Of a stretch of DNA of 64,000 nucleotides, positions 8,109 through 18,169 are shown one piece after another (the first letter of the stretch is position 1; each line of letters starts with the position of its first letter). The notes beneath the pieces are model-generated. The model saw only the letters and a list, made by a program, of their open reading frames with translations. It was not told the DNA's origin and searched no databases. Where the stretch lies: positions 62,001-126,000 of the forward strand of contig JAIUPL010000011.1 in assembly GCA_020160935.1 (NCBI GenBank), read 5' to 3'. The DNA is from Bacteroidota bacterium (GTDB taxonomy: Bacteria > Bacteroidota > Bacteroidia > Chitinophagales > Saprospiraceae). The translations under genes and the position numbers were made by a program.

Positions 8109-11100
8109 TCATTCATACCCTCCAAATTCCCGGCTCAGGATAATCCCTGCTCCCGAATTCCTCAAATTGGCCGAAGACGCATTCAGCAGTTCGAATCCTC
8201 TTTCTGAAAACACCGTCACTTTCAGGTTCCCGTCACGGGTGAGCGCATATTCCACCGAAGCATTCTCCAGGGCGCTGTGCGAAGCGTCGCCATTGGAGCC
8301 GCCCACGGTAGTGCCGCCCGAGAGCCGGAACACCAGCCGATCTTCGAAAAACGATTTTTGCAGGCGCAACTGGTAATTCGTCGTGCCTTCGGCCGTGGCA
8401 GCGCCCGTGTTGGTGCTGCCTTGCGTGGTGGTAAAATCCACGTCAATCCAGGTGAGGTACTGATCAGCCAGGGCGTTGAGTTGCCCGGTCAGGAAATTGC
8501 TCAGTCCTGATTGTAACGGATTGCCACCTGAACCAGGCAGGTTGAGCGTCGGTTCGGCGATAAAATTGCGCAGGAGCAACACCCCGAACACCTGTTTCGA
8601 CAACTGGTTTTTGTCTTCGTTCACTGTATTCAGCGCGCTTTCTACCAGGCCCGTTTCCTGGCTGCCAAACGAGGCGGCGAGGCCCTTTTGCGTTTCCGCC
8701 GAAGGGTACACAAACTGGAAATTGATATTGGGCTCCGTGACCGAACCGCTGATACTCGTTTGCAGGAAAAATACCTGCGACCTTCGGTATGCAGCTGCTT
8801 CCTCCGCAGAAGCCGTCGACAACTGATTGACAACCAATGGATAAGGTGATGCCTTGAATTGGTAACGGGCTTTCAGATCGAGTTCCGGGCGGGTAATATC
8901 GCCTGTCCAGGTGATGGTGCTGCCCGTCGTCACTTCAAAACTGCGTTTCACTACCGATTGATAGGAATAGTTGTACACGCCGCGCACCAGTTCCACCCTG
9001 CCCGCCAGGGTCATATTGCCGTTCTGCAATACATCGAGTTGGAGTTTGCCGGTGGCTTTTCCCCTGAAATCGTCGCCCGTCACCGGATCGATCACACTGC
9101 TGATGGTGAGGTTGGAGTCAATTTCTATGCTGGCGCTGAGGGTAAAAGGCTGTTCGTTCACCGGCGCATCGTACACCGGTGGACGCACATACCTGCGCGG
9201 AGGTGGCACAAAATAGACGATACCTTCGTGTTGCAAGGCCTGGGTAGCAGCATCATACACGTAGGTAAAACGCGATTCCTTAGCGGTTCCTACTACCAGT
9301 TGAATGTCGGGCTGAGTGATTGGGCCTTTTACTGAGCCGTTTAAATTGACATAAACCTCGCCAAAATACACCGGATTTTGTTGTTTGGTAGAATTCAGCG
9401 CCTGCCAGCCTTCGGCTTTCAGGGTCAGGTTCGTACGGATGTCTTTCCAGTCGCTGGTCGTCAATTGGCCATCTATCTTCAGATCGTGCCCTGCCGGGTC
9501 GCGCAAACGGAGGCCATCGAGCAAGATACCGTTTTCAGTAAATTCAAGGGGGGTATCGCTGAGTTCGTAGCGCACATTGGTAAAACTCGGCGTAAAATAC
9601 GTTTCGTGAAACTGCACCTTGCCCCGCACTTTCAGGGCATCGGTACTCCCTCCTATCGTCAGGTGCGCCTCCGCCCAGCCACCCAGTTCGCGCAGGGTTC
9701 CTGCCACCAGCAAGTCGAAGTTGTTGTAATTAATCCGGTCGATGTCGACCGCAATGTCGAGGTTGGTTTTATTGCCTTTTGTGCGCGTATTTCCTTTTAC
9801 TTCAATGGATTGCCCGGCGCCCTGCATGGAAAAACGCTCCACATCGACGCCGCCTGGCAAGATGCGAATGCGGTTGTCGGTATCTACCGACCATTCCTTG
9901 AAATCTATGATCTGACGGGGTGCAAATGTGACGATGGTTTCTTTTTTGCTGCCATCGATCGCCGCCTGCAAGGCCAGCACAAACCGCTCCTGCCCTTCAT
10001 CATCGCGGGCGTTAAAAGTTACCCGGGCTGTGTTGGCAACAAACTGTCCGTTCAGTTCCGTATTTTCAATAAAACCTTCATTGCCCCGGCGCACCAATGG
10101 CGTGGTTAGCACAAATATGGCTGCCGAATCGCCGGCATACGAACGGATGGTCAGTGAATCTACATGCCAGTCCTGATACACCACCCGGGGCGCATGTACC
10201 TCCAGGTTGAAATAATTGCGACGCGCGATTAAGTCCCCTTGCAGACGTACAGGTGCGAGGTCGCTGAGGCCGGGTATAAGGCCGGTAGTGAGCACATCGG
10301 GACGCAGCAGGTGCAGGTCGACAGTTACGGAATCCGTTCCAACCCTCGGTACATATTTGGTGCGATCCACCACAAAATACTGCTCCGCGATATTGGAAAT
10401 GGTGGTAGACAGTTCGGCCGGGGAGAAATAGCCGCCTATTTCACCTTTTAGCCAGTCTGACTCGATTGCAAGGCGGTTGTTGCGCTGCAGCAGTTGAAGA
10501 TCCATGACGAGATTGCCTGGCCTCACATGCACTGTATCATATTGTAAATCAATATCTTCTATTACAATTTTTGCCTTCAGACTATCAAGCGACAAGCCTT
10601 CCGACTCCGATATCAGGTGCAGGCAAATGGTAGTGGGGCGCCTCGACCAACCGAATTCGCGCAAATCCACACAATTCAGATACAGGTCTGTTTTCAGTTG
10701 TGGAAGGGCCAACCCCAGGTCGCCCTCCACCCTTGCCCGCACTGCCAGGCGATCGTCGGGCGATTCAAAAGTGCCCAGAAACTTTTTTCCCTCGATGTCT
10801 GCCGCAAGTCGCAGTTCGCGCAAAATGACATTGTCCCAGATCAGAGAATCTACCACGCCGTTGAATTTTACAAGGGCCGTTTCGCCCAACTGAAACCCCG
10901 TTCCATCTAAGCCGGCATGGAAACTCAGCAGTTTGAGTGGCCGCAAGGCCGTATCGACAGCCAGTTGCGCAGGCCGGATGTTTTCTGCCCGTACATCGGC
11001 GTGGTAGGTGCTGTCCCGGAGATTTCCTGTAAGGTAAATAAGGCCTGCATTGCCCAATGCCACTTGCAGATTGCCGTTTGCCTCTTGCAGGTTGCCTTTT

Positions 11101-13130
11101 GCCTGTCCTTTCACCTGCGTTATATCTGGCAAACGCAGCACGGATGTTACTACGGAGTCGGGCACATAGCCCAGAATTTCCGCCCGTGTGAGCGCTGCGT
11201 CGAATTGCAGGTCAAAACCTGCCTGTTGTGTATTCCGGATGTTTTTCAAATCACCCTGAACTTTCAATTCGCTGGTTTGTCCATTTCGCAAAGCATTGAT
11301 ATTCAAACTGGTATTCAATACGGTCATATTGCCGCGCAGCGTACCTGTAGCATTTAATACATCCGGAAAACGCAGGCCCTCTGGCTCCAGAAATGTAAAA
11401 AAAGCATGTCGTGCTTCCAGTTTCCGAATGTTCATATCCATGCCAAGGTGCTCGGGATTGGCGACATGCGACAAGGTGCCTTCCACATCGAATTGCAACG
11501 CAGATGCAGTATCTGCCGGAAATGCCGGGCCGGTTTGCAGGCTCCCGACCTCTCCGTTCAGGTGGAGTGTCAGATTCGACAGCGCACCCTCGATCGTACC
11601 TTTGGCACTCAGGCGCGCAGGCAAGGGTTGTGAAAGGATGCTGTCGCGGGGCGTATCCGTGAGCGACATCCATTGCACCAGATCTTCGCGCAGGGTTTGA
11701 ATATTGGCAATATTCAGGGCCATGGACATACGCGTCGTGTCGGTCAGGTTCTGGAGCGTGCCGCTCACCCTTGCTGCGGTGCCGTTGCCTGCATTCAGGT
11801 TCAGGTTGTCCAATCGCAATTGGTCCAGCCATCCACTGAGGCGCCCTGAAACCTCATAGGGAGTAGCGCTCAGTTTATTCAAAGCGTCATTTTCCTGCGG
11901 CGGCAGCAATACAATCAGGTCGCCCACGATACCCTGCAAGCGGCGCAAATCTACCTGCATGCGTTCAAAAGTAGAGTCTTTTCGCAGCAGCCGGACATCA
12001 CCGTTGAGTTGTGTCCGATTCACACTGGCTTGCGTTTTTTCGAGTTGTATTACCCTCGGCGTGATGTGTATTTCTGCGTTCAGGGAATGTACCTGAATAC
12101 CACTTTTATCAAAACCTGACAAAGATGCCACCGCTATCTGAATGGTATCGCCCTTCATGGAAAACGAGGGCAAATCGGCATTCATCTGTGTCAACCCCAG
12201 GTCGGCGGCGTTCAAATGACCGGGTGTGGGTGCTGTTTCAGGATCGCGGTAGGCAATGGCGCTGTTTTTTACTTCGAGCCCTTCCGTTTGCAGGCTCAAC
12301 TGATCGGCTGACTGCATTTGCAGGCTGCCCACGCGCGTTTCATCCAGCGCCGCGTCCAGTGAAAGTTCAGGTGTGGCATAAAGTATGTGCGAGCGCTCCA
12401 ACCCGGCATCATTTAGAACCAGGCCGAAAGAAGTGGGCGGCGATCCATCGTCGGGGCTTTTTTGGGTTTGGACCAATCGGATATCTGAATCAGCCAGGTT
12501 CAGCCCTTTCAGTTCAAAAAACAAACGGTCGAAATCGGCACGGACGAGGGTGGTTTCCAGGCTGCCAATATCGGCACGTGTGGTACTTTGTGTGTCGTCG
12601 TCCTGCATGCGGAAACGCACATGTTCGAGTTCCAGCACCGTCAGGTCGACCTGCAATTTCCAGGCACTTGCACTGGTATCGGCAGGTTCGGGTTTCGGTG
12701 CATCGGGGTTGGAAAACGCCTTGACGATAAAATCGAAGTTGTAAATGCTGTCTCTCCGATGCAAAAAAGCGGAAGCGTTTTTCAGGGTAATACGCTGTAA
12801 TTCAATGCGTTGATCGAGCAGTTTCCACATGTCCACCGTTACCAGCAGGCTGCCTACCTGCACCAGTGTATCGCCGCTTTGGTCTTCCAGCAAAAATTTA
12901 TCCAGGGAAAGATGATAGGGAAATTGCAGGCCGATGGAACCTATTTCAACCCTTGTTTCCAGTTTTTTTTGCAAAAACGCCTGTGCCTCCCGGGTGAGTC
13001 GCCGCTGCACAGGCGGCAAGGTAAGCGCATACAGCAAGCCCGTCACCAGCAACAACAATGTGCCGAGTGTATACAATAGAAACCGCAGGAACTTGTGCCG
13101 GCGGCCTTGGGCGGGCCTGGTGTCGTTCAT
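8109..13130 (-). CDS. tamB: Translocation/assembly module protein TamB
   Basis: This is a very large (1673-residue) envelope protein. One N-terminal transmembrane helix (about residues 15-35, FLLYTLGTLLLLVTGLLYAL) anchors it in the inner membrane. A long, beta-rich, low-identity repeat body, the AsmA/DUF490 type, would span the periplasm. The C-terminal ~400 residues form the conserved TamB domain (for example GKATGKLQLDVLQNGNMTL, GVYNYSYQSVVKRSFEV, ITWTGDITRPELDL, QVFGVLLL). TamB-like proteins help barrel insertion and inter-membrane lipid transfer. TamL, the outer-membrane partner, is encoded directly downstream. Length is usual for the phylum. Confidence 0.92.
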   Translation of the reverse strand: MNDTRPAQGRRHKFLRFLLYTLGTLLLLVTGLLYALTLPPVQRRLTREAQAFLQKKLETRVEIGSIGLQFPYHLSLDKFLLEDQSGDTLVQVGSLLVTVDMWKLLDQRIELQRITLKNASAFLHRRDSIYNFDFIVKAFSNPDAPKPEPADTSASAWKLQVDLTVLELEHVRFRMQDDDTQSTTRADIGSLETTLVRADFDRLFFELKGLNLADSDIRLVQTQKSPDDGSPPTSFGLVLNDAGLERSHILYATPELSLDAALDETRVGSLQMQSADQLSLQTEGLEVKNSAIAYRDPETAPTPGHLNAADLGLTQMNADLPSFSMKGDTIQIAVASLSGFDKSGIQVHSLNAEIHITPRVIQLEKTQASVNRTQLNGDVRLLRKDSTFERMQVDLRRLQGIVGDLIVLLPPQENDALNKLSATPYEVSGRLSGWLDQLRLDNLNLNAGNGTAARVSGTLQNLTDTTRMSMALNIANIQTLREDLVQWMSLTDTPRDSILSQPLPARLSAKGTIEGALSNLTLHLNGEVGSLQTGPAFPADTASALQFDVEGTLSHVANPEHLGMDMNIRKLEARHAFFTFLEPEGLRFPDVLNATGTLRGNMTVLNTSLNINALRNGQTSELKVQGDLKNIRNTQQAGFDLQFDAALTRAEILGYVPDSVVTSVLRLPDITQVKGQAKGNLQEANGNLQVALGNAGLIYLTGNLRDSTYHADVRAENIRPAQLAVDTALRPLKLLSFHAGLDGTGFQLGETALVKFNGVVDSLIWDNVILRELRLAADIEGKKFLGTFESPDDRLAVRARVEGDLGLALPQLKTDLYLNCVDLREFGWSRRPTTICLHLISESEGLSLDSLKAKIVIEDIDLQYDTVHVRPGNLVMDLQLLQRNNRLAIESDWLKGEIGGYFSPAELSTTISNIAEQYFVVDRTKYVPRVGTDSVTVDLHLLRPDVLTTGLIPGLSDLAPVRLQGDLIARRNYFNLEVHAPRVVYQDWHVDSLTIRSYAGDSAAIFVLTTPLVRRGNEGFIENTELNGQFVANTARVTFNARDDEGQERFVLALQAAIDGSKKETIVTFAPRQIIDFKEWSVDTDNRIRILPGGVDVERFSMQGAGQSIEVKGNTRTKGNKTNLDIAVDIDRINYNNFDLLVAGTLRELGGWAEAHLTIGGSTDALKVRGKVQFHETYFTPSFTNVRYELSDTPLEFTENGILLDGLRLRDPAGHDLKIDGQLTTSDWKDIRTNLTLKAEGWQALNSTKQQNPVYFGEVYVNLNGSVKGPITQPDIQLVVGTAKESRFTYVYDAATQALQHEGIVYFVPPPRRYVRPPVYDAPVNEQPFTLSASIEIDSNLTISSVIDPVTGDDFRGKATGKLQLDVLQNGNMTLAGRVELVRGVYNYSYQSVVKRSFEVTTGSTITWTGDITRPELDLKARYQFKASPYPLVVNQLSTASAEEAAAYRRSQVFFLQTSISGSVTEPNINFQFVYPSAETQKGLAASFGSQETGLVESALNTVNEDKNQLSKQVFGVLLLRNFIAEPTLNLPGSGGNPLQSGLSNFLTGQLNALADQYLTWIDVDFTTTQGSTNTGAATAEGTTNYQLRLQKSFFEDRLVFRLSGGTTVGGSNGDASHSALENASVEYALTRDGNLKVTVFSERGFELLNASSANLRNSGAGIILSREFGGYE

Positions 13131-13273
13131 TCGAGTAGTGTGACTTGTTTGTCAATAAACAGATATTAACTAAAAACAAAGCCACGGAAATCGAGGACGC
13201 TACCAGGGCGTTTTGAGGAAAAATTTGCCCGAATTTTCCGATTTGGGGAAAGTAAAAACTGCTACCTTGTCTC

Positions 13274-13660
13274 CTACCCGAAGTACCACATCCAGGCCAC
13301 GACCAGCGATCCGGCGACCAGCATGACGAATGTCAGAATCATGCCCATCATGTACGCTGTTCCAATGCCTGGGCCTTGCTCGCTGTGCGCGCCCAGTCCG
13401 CGGTCGAGCACGAAATGCGCCCCGAAAATGCAGGACACCCAAATACGCAGCAATAACCACGCGTGTGGTATGCCGGGAAACTGGTACAGCAAAAACGTCA
13501 TGGGAACGGCAATCAGCGGGACGAAATTGGCTAGGCTGAGCCACAAGCGGTCCATCTGCTTGCGCGGCGAGCGGGTGAATCGGATCAGCGCCTTCAGGTA
13601 TGCGAAGAAGAGCAGCCAAAGCATTTCGGGGCCGACCAGGAGTGTGTAGAAGATGTCCAT
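13274..13660 (-). CDS. Small multi-pass membrane protein, unknown
   Basis: A 128-residue hydrophobic protein with about four predicted transmembrane helices: residues about 1-25 (LLVGPEMLWLLFFAYLKAL), 42-60 (LANFVPLIAVPMTFLLY), 66-85 and 100-125 (MGMILTFVMLVAGSLVVAW). I do not recognise the family. It lies between the unknown 345-residue gene and tamB, all on one strand with small gaps (34 and 143 bases), so it may be co-transcribed with them. A longer frame overlapping it (13200-13685) is rich in Arg, His and Pro and looks like a shadow. Confidence 0.6.
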   Translation of the reverse strand: MDIFYTLLVGPEMLWLLFFAYLKALIRFTRSPRKQMDRLWLSLANFVPLIAVPMTFLLYQFPGIPHAWLLLRIWVSCIFGAHFVLDRGLGAHSEQGPGIGTAYMMGMILTFVMLVAGSLVVAWMWYFG

Positions 13661-13694
13661 TTATTTTTTTGGCAGGATGCAACAACGAAGATAA

Positions 13695-14732
13695 CTACCG
13701 CCGTGCATAATACATCCCTACATTGATCATACGGTTGATATTGACCTGACTGAGCCAGGGATATTGCTGTTTTGCAGTTCCAGGCAGGTCGGACTCCCTG
13801 ATTTCGCCAGCCAGTTCTTTCTCGCACAGGTTGTACACCCAGGAGCGCACTTCGCGGGCCAGTCGGTCGAGTTCGTCTGCTTTTGCCTGGGATATTTCAG
13901 AAAATTGTTTCATCATGCGTTCCTGCGTAGGCTGGTTGAACATTTCACCCCATTCCAGGCAGTAGGCGAGGGCGACATTGCGCATATCCTGTTCTTCGAG
14001 ACCACTGAATTCGGGCGTATCCCTCGTTGCAGGAGATGTTGTCGCAAAAGCGTTGGAAATGATTTCTTCCGCCATACGTTGCCATTCTTTTTTGGGCGCC
14101 GACGGAATTTTGGCCGGGTCGATGTACAAGGGGAAAAACTTGATAAATCGCAGCACATGGTACCATCCGCCCGGAAAATGTACCTGCAAATCAAAAAAAC
14201 CGGGATATAAATCGGACACATCCCAGGTAAGTTCGCGGTCGGTATGTTTGTAATTGCGCAGCACATAATCCAGCACCTGCACGCCGCGCAGGGTATCCAT
14301 CAGCACCATTTTTTCCGCCACCTCTTCAAATTCGGGCAGGCGAATGAGAAATCCCTGCGATTTCAGGGCTTCGTTGATCTGAACGGACACGTCTATTTCG
14401 CGCAATCGGCCACAAGGCGGATTTTGCCGCTCATTTTTATCGGAGTCAGGGTGAAAAGTGCCCGCCATGGTCATACGCGCTTCACCTTTGCGGAGGTCTA
14501 CGCCTTCCAGTACATGTTCGGGGCATGGAACAGTATCGCTCACGTCGAGGCTCACACCAAAGCCACGACCGCCATCGGGCAGGAAATAGGCCTGCTTGTG
14601 AAAGGATATTTTTTCACGCAGACGGTCATCGTCGGGCCAGTTGGCCGGCTCCGTATCGGCTGACAATTCCAGTATTGTGCCGGCAGGATGTCGATGAAAC
14701 GGGACTTTGAGGATGATGCGAATAGTTTCCAT
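13695..14732 (-). CDS. Unknown 345-residue soluble protein
   Basis: I do not recognise this protein. It lacks a signal peptide and transmembrane helices, and codon use and composition look like a normal cytoplasmic gene. The N-terminal 140 residues appear beta-rich (IILKVPFHRHPAGTILEL, YFLPDGGRGFGVSLDV). The C-terminal half is helical (MMKQFSEISQAKADELDRLAREV). It stands at the head of a same-strand run with the small membrane protein, tamB and tamL. That proximity is the only functional hint and is weak. Confidence 0.65.
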   Translation of the reverse strand: METIRIILKVPFHRHPAGTILELSADTEPANWPDDDRLREKISFHKQAYFLPDGGRGFGVSLDVSDTVPCPEHVLEGVDLRKGEARMTMAGTFHPDSDKNERQNPPCGRLREIDVSVQINEALKSQGFLIRLPEFEEVAEKMVLMDTLRGVQVLDYVLRNYKHTDRELTWDVSDLYPGFFDLQVHFPGGWYHVLRFIKFFPLYIDPAKIPSAPKKEWQRMAEEIISNAFATTSPATRDTPEFSGLEEQDMRNVALAYCLEWGEMFNQPTQERMMKQFSEISQAKADELDRLAREVRSWVYNLCEKELAGEIRESDLPGTAKQQYPWLSQVNINRMINVGMYYARR

Positions 14733-14849
14733 TTTGATGGTGATGATATCAAACAGATTGGCTTCGCCAAAGGATCATGTAGGTTACATGGATTAATTCT
14801 CCAAATAATAAACCACAAGGTACACATACAACACCAGGCGCAACGCCCC

Positions 14850-14881
14850 TCTCACTTCTCACTTCTCACCTCTCACCTCTA
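14850..14881 (-). repeat. GAGAGGT tract at the fhs stop
   Basis: Four to five 7-bp units (minus strand GAGAGGT, GAGAAGT) start immediately at the TAG stop of the formate-THF ligase gene and run 30 bases downstream. The tract is purine-rich and nearly C-free in the mRNA sense, with no complementary arm. It has the same unit as the tracts at 3302 and 54720. Confidence 0.75.
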
Positions 14882-16552
14882 AAAAAGGCCTTTCACCTTC
14901 CCCTCCGCATCCACATCGATGTTTTCTGCGGAAGGCACTTTTGGCAAGCCCGGCATGGTCATGATATCGCCGCAAACCATCACGATAAACTCGGCGCCTG
15001 CGGAAAGCCGCACCTCGCGGATTTTCACCACGTGGTCGCTGGGGGCGCCGCGCAATTTAGGGTCGGTGGAAAAGGAATACTGCGTTTTGGCAACGCATAC
15101 CGGGTAATGCCCGTACGATTCCTGCAGTTTTTTGATCTGGTTGCGCACGTCAGTATCGGCGATGATGTCGGAAGCGCCATACACCTTGGTAGCGATGGTT
15201 TTCATTTTTTCCCAAAGCGGTGTACCGTCTTCGTACAGGAAATGGAAATCTGCATGGCCATTAGAGGTCAGTTCTACCACTTTCCGGGCCAGTTCGGCAG
15301 CACCTTTCCCACCTTCCGCCCAATGGCGCGACACGATAGCAGGCACGCCGTATGGAGCGAGTTTTTGCTGAACCATGGCAATTTCCGCCTCCGTATCGTA
15401 GGTGAAATGGTTGATCGCCACGATGCAGGGCAGGCCATAGTGCTTGCGCACGTTTTTGATATGGCGTTCGAGGTTGGCAAAACCCTTGTCGACAGCCGCC
15501 ACATTTTCCTGGTTGATTTCTTTTAAATCGACGCCACCGTGGTATTTCAGCGCGCGGATGGTGACCACCAGCACCACAGCATCAGGTTGCAGGCCAGACT
15601 TGCGGCATTTGATGTCGATAAACTTTTCTGCGCCCAAGTCGGCGCCAAAACCCGCCTCGGTTACTACGTAGTCGGCGAGTTTGAGCGCATTTTTAGTCGC
15701 AATCACCGAATTGCAGCCATGCGCGATATTGGCAAACGGGCCACCGTGGATGAAAGCGGGCGTGTGTTCCAGGGTTTGTACGAGGTTGGGCTGAATGGAA
15801 TCTTTCAGCAGCACAGCCATAGCGCCGTGGGCATGGATGTCGCTCGCCAGCACAGGCTGACGATCGTAGGTAAACCCAACAACGATTTTTCCGAGTCGCT
15901 CGCGCAGGTCGGCCAGCGAAGTAGACAGGCAAAAAATGGCCATTACTTCCGAAGCAACAACGATATCGAAGCCTGCTTCACGCGGGTAACCATTGGCAGT
16001 GCCGCCCAGCCCGGTCACGATGTCGCGCAGAGCCCGGTCGTTCATATCCATCACGCGTTTCCAGGTCACGCGGCGCGGGTCGATACCCAGCGCATTGCCC
16101 TGATGTATGTGGTTGTCTATCAAGGCTGCCAGCAGGTTGTTGGCCAGCGCGATGGCATTAAAATCGCCGGTAAAATGCAGGTTGATGTCTTCCATCGGAA
16201 TCACCTGCGCATAGCCGCCGCCTGCTGCGCCGCCTTTCATGCCGAAAACCGGGCCGAGGCTGGGTTCGCGCAGGCATATCATGGTTTTTTGGCCGATATG
16301 GCTGAGTCCGTCACCCAGTCCCACGCTCACGGTGGTTTTCCCTTCGCCGGCAGGCGTAGGGCTCATGCCGGTGACGAGGATGAGTTTGCTGTCGGGCTGT
16401 TCGGGCAGGCTGTTGAGATAGGGGAGGTCGACCTTGGCTTTGAAATGGCCGTACGGGATCAGGGCGTCTTCCGGGATGCCGAGTTGTTCGGCAGCGAGTG
16501 GGACAATGCGGCGGGGCGTTGCCGCCTGTGCAATTTCAATATCGGAAAGCAT
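14879..16552 (-). CDS. fhs: Formate--tetrahydrofolate ligase
   Basis: This enzyme of one-carbon metabolism joins formate to tetrahydrofolate with ATP, making 10-formyl-THF in the cytoplasm. The 557-residue length is standard. The ATP-binding loop is [19 protein letters not shown] (about residues 66-84), and other family blocks are present ([28 protein letters not shown]-like [42 protein letters not shown]). It stands alone, without other folate genes nearby. The stop codon merges into a repeat tract, and a 17-bp inverted repeat lies just upstream of the start. Confidence 0.97.
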   Translation of the reverse strand: MLSDIEIAQAATPRRIVPLAAEQLGIPEDALIPYGHFKAKVDLPYLNSLPEQPDSKLILVTGMSPTPAGEGKTTVSVGLGDGLSHIGQKTMICLREPSLGPVFGMKGGAAGGGYAQVIPMEDINLHFTGDFNAIALANNLLAALIDNHIHQGNALGIDPRRVTWKRVMDMNDRALRDIVTGLGGTANGYPREAGFDIVVASEVMAIFCLSTSLADLRERLGKIVVGFTYDRQPVLASDIHAHGAMAVLLKDSIQPNLVQTLEHTPAFIHGGPFANIAHGCNSVIATKNALKLADYVVTEAGFGADLGAEKFIDIKCRKSGLQPDAVVLVVTIRALKYHGGVDLKEINQENVAAVDKGFANLERHIKNVRKHYGLPCIVAINHFTYDTEAEIAMVQQKLAPYGVPAIVSRHWAEGGKGAAELARKVVELTSNGHADFHFLYEDGTPLWEKMKTIATKVYGASDIIADTDVRNQIKKLQESYGHYPVCVAKTQYSFSTDPKLRGAPSDHVVKIREVRLSAGAEFIVMVCGDIMTMPGLPKVPSAENIDVDAEGKVKGLF

Positions 16553-16574
16553 ACAATTTGATTCTGGTTGGTGA

Positions 16575-16630
16575 GGGCGTGTTTTAATTTACGCGCTTTC
16601 GCCTCGGTACTGAAATTAAAACACGCTCTA
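16575..16630. repeat. 17-bp inverted repeat upstream of fhs
   Basis: AGGGCGTGTTTTAATTT (16575-16591) pairs with 16614-16630, one mismatch, 22-nt loop. It lies between the fused OmpA gene (stop at 16665) and fhs (start at 16552). The minus-strand arm AGAGCGTGTTTTAATTT resembles AGAGTGTGTTTCAATTT found at about 18172, on the far side of the OmpA gene, which suggests a small repeat family. Confidence 0.65.
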
Positions 16631-16664
16631 AGGCGGGTGAAAGGTAGAGAAATTTGAGAAGTTG

Positions 16665-18125
16665 TTATTCCCGCCCAATTCGAATCTCTACGCGCCGGTT
16701 TTGCGCCTTGTTTTCCGGGGTGTCGTTGGGAACGATGGGTTGTGTTTCACCCATACCTTTTGCCACAATTCTTTCCGGTGCGATGCTGTGTTCAGAGAGC
16801 CATTTTTTGACGGCATCGGCGCGTTGCTGCGAGAGTTTGAGGTTGGCAGCGTCTTTGCCGTCGGAATCGGTGTGGCCGGTTACTTCCACCTTCCAGGTCG
16901 GAAAATCGCGCAGCAAAACAGGCAACTGATTCATTTCCGGCTCATTTACCTCCGTTACGGCGGCGCTGCCGACGTCGAAAGTGACATTTCGGATGGTGAG
17001 CACAGATGTATTGGGGGCCAGCGCCTGTGTCACGGAAAAGTCGTCGTAGTAGTAGTGGTACAGGCAATGGAGACCCTCGGCTTCGGGTGTGGACGAAGAA
17101 GTCCAGTTTTCATCGTAGCCGATTTCCCTGGCATTGGCGCCGGGAAAATTGCCCAGCCACAGGAATCGCTCCCCGCCTTTGGCCTGATAATAGGCCACCA
17201 CTTCTGTCCATTCAAAAGCGGAAAGCAGGTATTGCTCCTTGGAAGACTGCACAGATTTTAGCATCAGGTACGGGATTGTTTTATCAAATCCATACCACAA
17301 ATCGGATTTCGGCAGGGTGTCAGAAAGCACGAAGGCAATGCCATACACTGCCGTATTGCAATCGGCAGCAGGGCGGCGCACCTTGCCGCTCACGCGGTAC
17401 CAGCGATCCTTGTACATCGATTTTTCCAGTCGGCCGCTGAGTATTTCCGTGGCATCGTCGAAAGCGCGGATGCCAACGTAGTTTTTGCCCGATGCTGGCG
17501 GCGGGAATTTGGGCGCCGAGCCTTCAAATGTCGTTCGTGCCAGCGTGCCATTCTGGTAAAAATCGACCGTTCCAAGAGGAGTCCAGGATTTGGGCTGGCG
17601 GTAGGAGGGCTCTTCCATACCGGGGTTGAGGAGGAGGTTGGTTTGGGCGGTGAGTCGGGAGGCCACACCTGTTATAAAGAAAAACAAAAAGAATATCGCC
17701 AGTCTGGCCACTCTTTCCATTCCATTCATAATTCCGCGTTTTATCATATTTCCGTATCCATTTTGTGGCAACAGGTGGGTATATTGAAGTGCAGCGTCGT
17801 AATGCTGACGGGCAAGGGCCGGGTCTTTCAAATCCTCGTAGCCTTTTGCTACATTCAAAAACAGGGAAGGTAACGCTTCTTTGGCGGCCTTATTATCTGT
17901 ATTCAATGCCAATCCCAGGGCTATTTTATCCCATTTCAGTTTGTCTGAAACGGATTGCTGGTGCCTCGCTACATAATGCGCTGCTATACATTTTTCAAAG
18001 TCGTTTGCCGCCTCTTCCCATGCCCGTAGAAAAAGTTTGCTTGCTTCTTCTGGCTTGCCAGCGCCTTCCATAGACATCCCGTCGGCGCAGAGTTGGATGA
18101 TTTTGTTATTTGGGTCGTATTGCAT
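16665..18125 (-). CDS. Helical domain fused to secreted OmpA-domain protein
   Basis: This is a single open frame with two parts that normally belong to different compartments. Residues about 1-140 (from MQYDPNNKIIQLCADGM) match, as I recall, a soluble Bacteroidota family with helical TPR-like character (AAHYVARHQQSVSDKLKWD). Immediately after, at MNGMERVARLAIFFLFFFITG..LTAQ, is what looks like a complete signal peptide. Next come a beta-rich domain and a C-terminal OmpA peptidoglycan-binding domain (VEVTGHTDSDG, NRRVEIRIGRE). I chose the ATG at 18125 because a promoter-like element lies at 18150-18157; the frame itself opens at 18152. It may be a true fusion, or two genes joined by loss of a stop, with the OmpA part starting internally near 17731. 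Confidence 0.75.
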   Translation of the reverse strand: MQYDPNNKIIQLCADGMSMEGAGKPEEASKLFLRAWEEAANDFEKCIAAHYVARHQQSVSDKLKWDKIALGLALNTDNKAAKEALPSLFLNVAKGYEDLKDPALARQHYDAALQYTHLLPQNGYGNMIKRGIMNGMERVARLAIFFLFFFITGVASRLTAQTNLLLNPGMEEPSYRQPKSWTPLGTVDFYQNGTLARTTFEGSAPKFPPPASGKNYVGIRAFDDATEILSGRLEKSMYKDRWYRVSGKVRRPAADCNTAVYGIAFVLSDTLPKSDLWYGFDKTIPYLMLKSVQSSKEQYLLSAFEWTEVVAYYQAKGGERFLWLGNFPGANAREIGYDENWTSSSTPEAEGLHCLYHYYYDDFSVTQALAPNTSVLTIRNVTFDVGSAAVTEVNEPEMNQLPVLLRDFPTWKVEVTGHTDSDGKDAANLKLSQQRADAVKKWLSEHSIAPERIVAKGMGETQPIVPNDTPENKAQNRRVEIRIGRE

Positions 18126-18149
18126 GATAGTTTTTTTAGAAACAGGTGG

Positions 18150-18157
18150 CAAAACTA
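18150..18157 (-). promoter_or_regulatory. Bacteroidota-type -7 element TAGTTTTG
   Basis: On the minus strand TAGTTTTG fits the Bacteroidota sigma consensus TAnnTTTG. An ATTG stands about 23 bases upstream as a possible -33 box. It would start transcription roughly 15-20 bases before the ATG at 18125, which supports that start over the one at 18152. Confidence 0.45.
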
Positions 18158-18169
18158 AGAAACTGTTTT

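Noticed and set aside
8190-8205. AGTTCGAATCC, resembling a tRNA T-loop
   Set aside because: It lies within the tamB coding region and no acceptor or anticodon stems can be formed around it.
13200-13685. 161-residue frame overlapping the small membrane protein
   Set aside because: Rich in Arg, His and Pro with no recognisable helices, whereas the overlapping frame encodes clear transmembrane segments.
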